This document shows positions 62,412 through 64,000 of a DNA stretch of 64,000 nt, one piece after another (position 1 is the first letter of the stretch; each line of letters begins with the position of its first letter). The stretch covers positions 20,547 through 84,546 of the forward strand of contig JARRNJ010000023.1 of NCBI GenBank assembly GCA_037385045.1, in the 5' to 3' direction. Position numbers and translations under genes: made by a program. Under the pieces are notes generated by a model, which saw only the letters and a program-made list of their open reading frames with translations, did no database searches and was not told where the DNA came from. The stretch is from JARRNJ01 sp037385045. GTDB taxonomy: Bacteria > Pseudomonadota > Gammaproteobacteria > JASBUN01.

Positions 62412-63035
62412 TCAGTTGCGCGTGGATGATCCCTGTGCCAGCAGATCTAGCGCGTCCTGTACCCGCGACAGTGCGGGGCGCATGCCGTAGTCCTGCTCCA
62501 GCCGCCTGGCTGCCTCTTCCGCGGAGTGCGGACGGGTCGCCATCTGTTCGATGAATCCGCTCACGTCCTCCAGCACCGCCCACGGATAGGTGATCCAGCG
62601 CCAGCGTACCACATGGTGGGCATAGTAGTCCGGCTGCACCGACGCACCGCGTTTGTGGTGCACCACGGCGATGCGCACCTCGGCCGGGGCGAAATCCTCC
62701 ACGTGCCGGCGCGCCAGCGCCAGGGTGTCGCCCGTGTCGCTCACGTCGTCGGCGATCAACACCCGCGCGTCGCGCACGTCCACGCCCAGGCCTTCGGTCA
62801 GGCGCGCCTCGCCGGCTTTGCGGGCGCCGGTGGTGTAGTGCACGATGCGGATGGACGTGAGGTTGGTGATCCGGAGGTAATCGCACAGGATGCGCGCCGG
62901 CACGAAGCCGCCGCGGGCAATGGCCACGATCACATCAGGGTGATAGCCCGAGTCGCGGATCGCCAGGGCCAGGCGGCGTGCGAGGCGCTGGCTCATACTC
63001 CATGACACCAGCTCGCAACGAAACCTGTCTTGCAT
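62412..63035 (-). CDS. Phosphoribosyltransferase family protein
   Basis: This 207-aa protein is a type I PRTase. The PRPP-binding motif is RVLIADDVSDTGDTLALARRHV (about 103-124), and the N-terminal part has VIVAIARGGFVPARILCDYL (about 35-54). It resembles the xanthine/guanine-like and 'YP_...-PRT' group rather than a known purine enzyme. The C-terminal 70 residues (WRWITYPWAVLEDVSGF; SRVQDALDLLAQGSS) are typical. It is the first gene of the PRT-ahcY-pcm row and could salvage adenine or hypoxanthine derived from SAH adenosine, which is an inference. Confidence 0.88.
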   Translation of the reverse strand: MQDRFRCELVSWSMSQRLARRLALAIRDSGYHPDVIVAIARGGFVPARILCDYLRITNLTSIRIVHYTTGARKAGEARLTEGLGVDVRDARVLIADDVSDTGDTLALARRHVEDFAPAEVRIAVVHHKRGASVQPDYYAHHVVRWRWITYPWAVLEDVSGFIEQMATRPHSAEEAARRLEQDYGMRPALSRVQDALDLLAQGSSTRN

Positions 63036-63194
63036 GGCGATGACCTGTCCGCTCCGAGGTAGTGATGATGGGGTCGCGGGCTGCATGGGCAGCCGCCGCG
63101 GTGCGGCGCATCGCGGTTTGCGCCGTGGCCGCCCATGGGCAAAGCTTAATCCATGGCACTGACCGTGCAAACGGCGCCAGTGGGCGAGGCGGCA

Positions 63195-63935
63195 ATGGGC
63201 AGGGTGTATATCGGTACCAGCGGATGGAACTATCCGCACTGGAAAGACAGCTTCTATGCCGGTGTGCCGCGCAGGGACTGGCTGCGCTACAGCGCCTCAT
63301 GCTTCACCGGGCTGGAAGTCAACGCCACTTTCTACGGCCTGCAGCGGCGCGAAACGTTCGAACACTGGGCCGAGCAGGTGCCGGCCGGCTTCCGTTTCGC
63401 TGTCAAGGGCAACCGTTATCTCACCCACACCAAACGCCTGCTGGAGCCCGGCGAGCCGATCCGGCGCGAACACGAGCGGGCCGCGGGGCTGGGAGACAAG
63501 CTGGCGGCGGTGTTGTGGCAGCTGCCCGGAAATTTTTCCTGCCACCTGAGGCGGCTGCACGATTTTGTCGGGGCCTTGCAAAGCTGGCCCGACGTCGCGC
63601 ATGTGATCGAGTTCCGCCATCGTTCCTGGTTTCAGGACCCGGTGGCCGCGTGCCTGGCGGAGCGGGACGTGGGTGTGTGCATGTCCGATGCGGCCGACTG
63701 GCCGTTGTGGGATGCGGTCACCGCGTCCACCGTCTATGTGCGCCTGCACGGACACACCCGCACCTATGCCTCGCGCTACAGCACCCGCCTGCTCACCCAC
63801 TGGGCCGAACGGGTGCGGGTGTGGTCGGGGCAGGGCCGTGACGTGCATGTGTATTTCGACAACGACGCGGAAGGCGCGGCCCCCCGGGACGCGCTCCGGC
63901 TGCTGGCGCTGGTCGGCGCCACCGCGGGGGGCTGA
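63195..63935 (+). CDS. DUF72 domain protein
   Basis: This 246-aa protein has the DUF72 (TIM-barrel) motifs: MGRVYIGTSGWNYPHWKDSFY at the start, CFTGLEVNATFYGLQRRETFEHWAEQVPAGFRFAVKGNRYLTHTKRL, LAAVLWQLPGNF and VIEFRHRSWF, ending GRDVHVYFDNDAEGAAPRDALRLL. Family function is unknown. The ATG at 63195 has GAGG six bases upstream; an ATG at 63153 in frame is possible but lacks a ribosome site. It diverges from the PRT gene over about 160 bases. Confidence 0.9.
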   Translation: MGRVYIGTSGWNYPHWKDSFYAGVPRRDWLRYSASCFTGLEVNATFYGLQRRETFEHWAEQVPAGFRFAVKGNRYLTHTKRLLEPGEPIRREHERAAGLGDKLAAVLWQLPGNFSCHLRRLHDFVGALQSWPDVAHVIEFRHRSWFQDPVAACLAERDVGVCMSDAADWPLWDAVTASTVYVRLHGHTRTYASRYSTRLLTHWAERVRVWSGQGRDVHVYFDNDAEGAAPRDALRLLALVGATAGG

Positions 63936-63958
63936 CCGCGGCGCCGGCCGGTGCGTTG

Positions 63959-64000
63959 TCAGTTCGTCAGCCCGGGCTCCGGCGCGGGGCGCGCCGGCTG
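63959..64000 (-). CDS. Possible C-terminal end of a gene running off the window (partial)
   Basis: On the minus strand an open frame from the window edge reads QPARPAPEPGLTN and stops at TGA 63959-63961. Only 13 codons are visible, and the Pro/Ala-rich sequence is not recognisable, so this could be chance. Confidence 0.25.
   Translation of the reverse strand, partial: QPARPAPEPGLTN

Overview
The window is about 64 kb of GC-rich, gene-dense bacterial chromosome. The gene set points to a gammaproteobacterium, probably a Chromatiales-type lineage (inference). The markers are fabA-fabB, YcgL, YgiQ, PurT, PpnP, a class I type-1 GshA, DUF1820, DUF3301, DUF6394 beside a potassium channel, and RRSGKDRR-type small proteins. 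There are no rRNA, tRNA, CRISPR, prophage or insertion-sequence features that I can support. Most of the content is housekeeping metabolism mixed with lineage-specific small proteins.

Layout. 1-3.3 kb: the tail of a SUF iron-sulfur operon (sufS end, sufU, SufT-like, Rieske ferredoxin), an isolated NuoI-like 2x[4Fe-4S] protein, DUF1820, and a DUF99 (endonuclease dU-type) gene next to a YjbQ gene. 3.3-7 kb: a patatin-like lipase, a CDP-alcohol phosphotransferase with a HAD phosphatase, a DJ-1/PfpI protein and DUF3135. 7-12 kb: several small proteins, including one of 55 aa that is easily missed, endonuclease III, a Nudix hydrolase, an FHA protein and a glycine-zipper surface protein with a His/Glu repeat. 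12-18 kb: a DHCR24-like FAD oxidoreductase, gshA (TTG start), isoaspartyl peptidase and a CBS protein. 18-27 kb: a degenerate HD-GYP protein, an SDR, a membrane methyltransferase, ppnP, a SRAP (YedK) gene divergent from PolX, another CBS protein and an FtsH protease. 27-37 kb: a BCAM0308/THUMP pair, an HPF-cold-shock fusion, small conserved proteins, YcgL, DUF6394 plus a potassium channel, and YihY. 37-48 kb: a MoaD-like protein, YdcH, YgiQ, a flavin reductase, purT, a Nudix hydrolase, transketolase, and a TMEM64-disulfide oxidoreductase fusion. 48-54 kb: a cold-shock protein, fabA-fabB, a DUF45 metallopeptidase, a CinA-like protein and photolyase. 53.4-64 kb: DUF3301, a thioredoxin-HEAT fusion and SelO on one strand, rhodanese, an ornithine-lipid pair (olsB-olsA), an orphan Xre/MbcA/ParS antitoxin, a RudS-like DUF523-DUF1722 protein, pcm-ahcY-phosphoribosyltransferase, and DUF72.

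Themes. Redox and sulfur or thiol chemistry recurs (SUF, GshA, rhodanese, thioredoxin-HEAT beside SelO, RudS-like). So do nucleic-acid repair (Nth, SRAP, PolX, photolyase, possibly DUF99) and protein damage repair (Pcm, isoaspartyl peptidase, FtsH). I did not find a clear complete novel defence or biosynthetic system. The best leads are two-gene associations of poorly understood families (DUF99-YjbQ, BCAM0308-THUMP, SelO with thioredoxin-HEAT), a stand-alone NuoI, a metal-ligand-deficient HD-GYP protein, and dispersed short repeats that have been read into the C-termini of two proteins.
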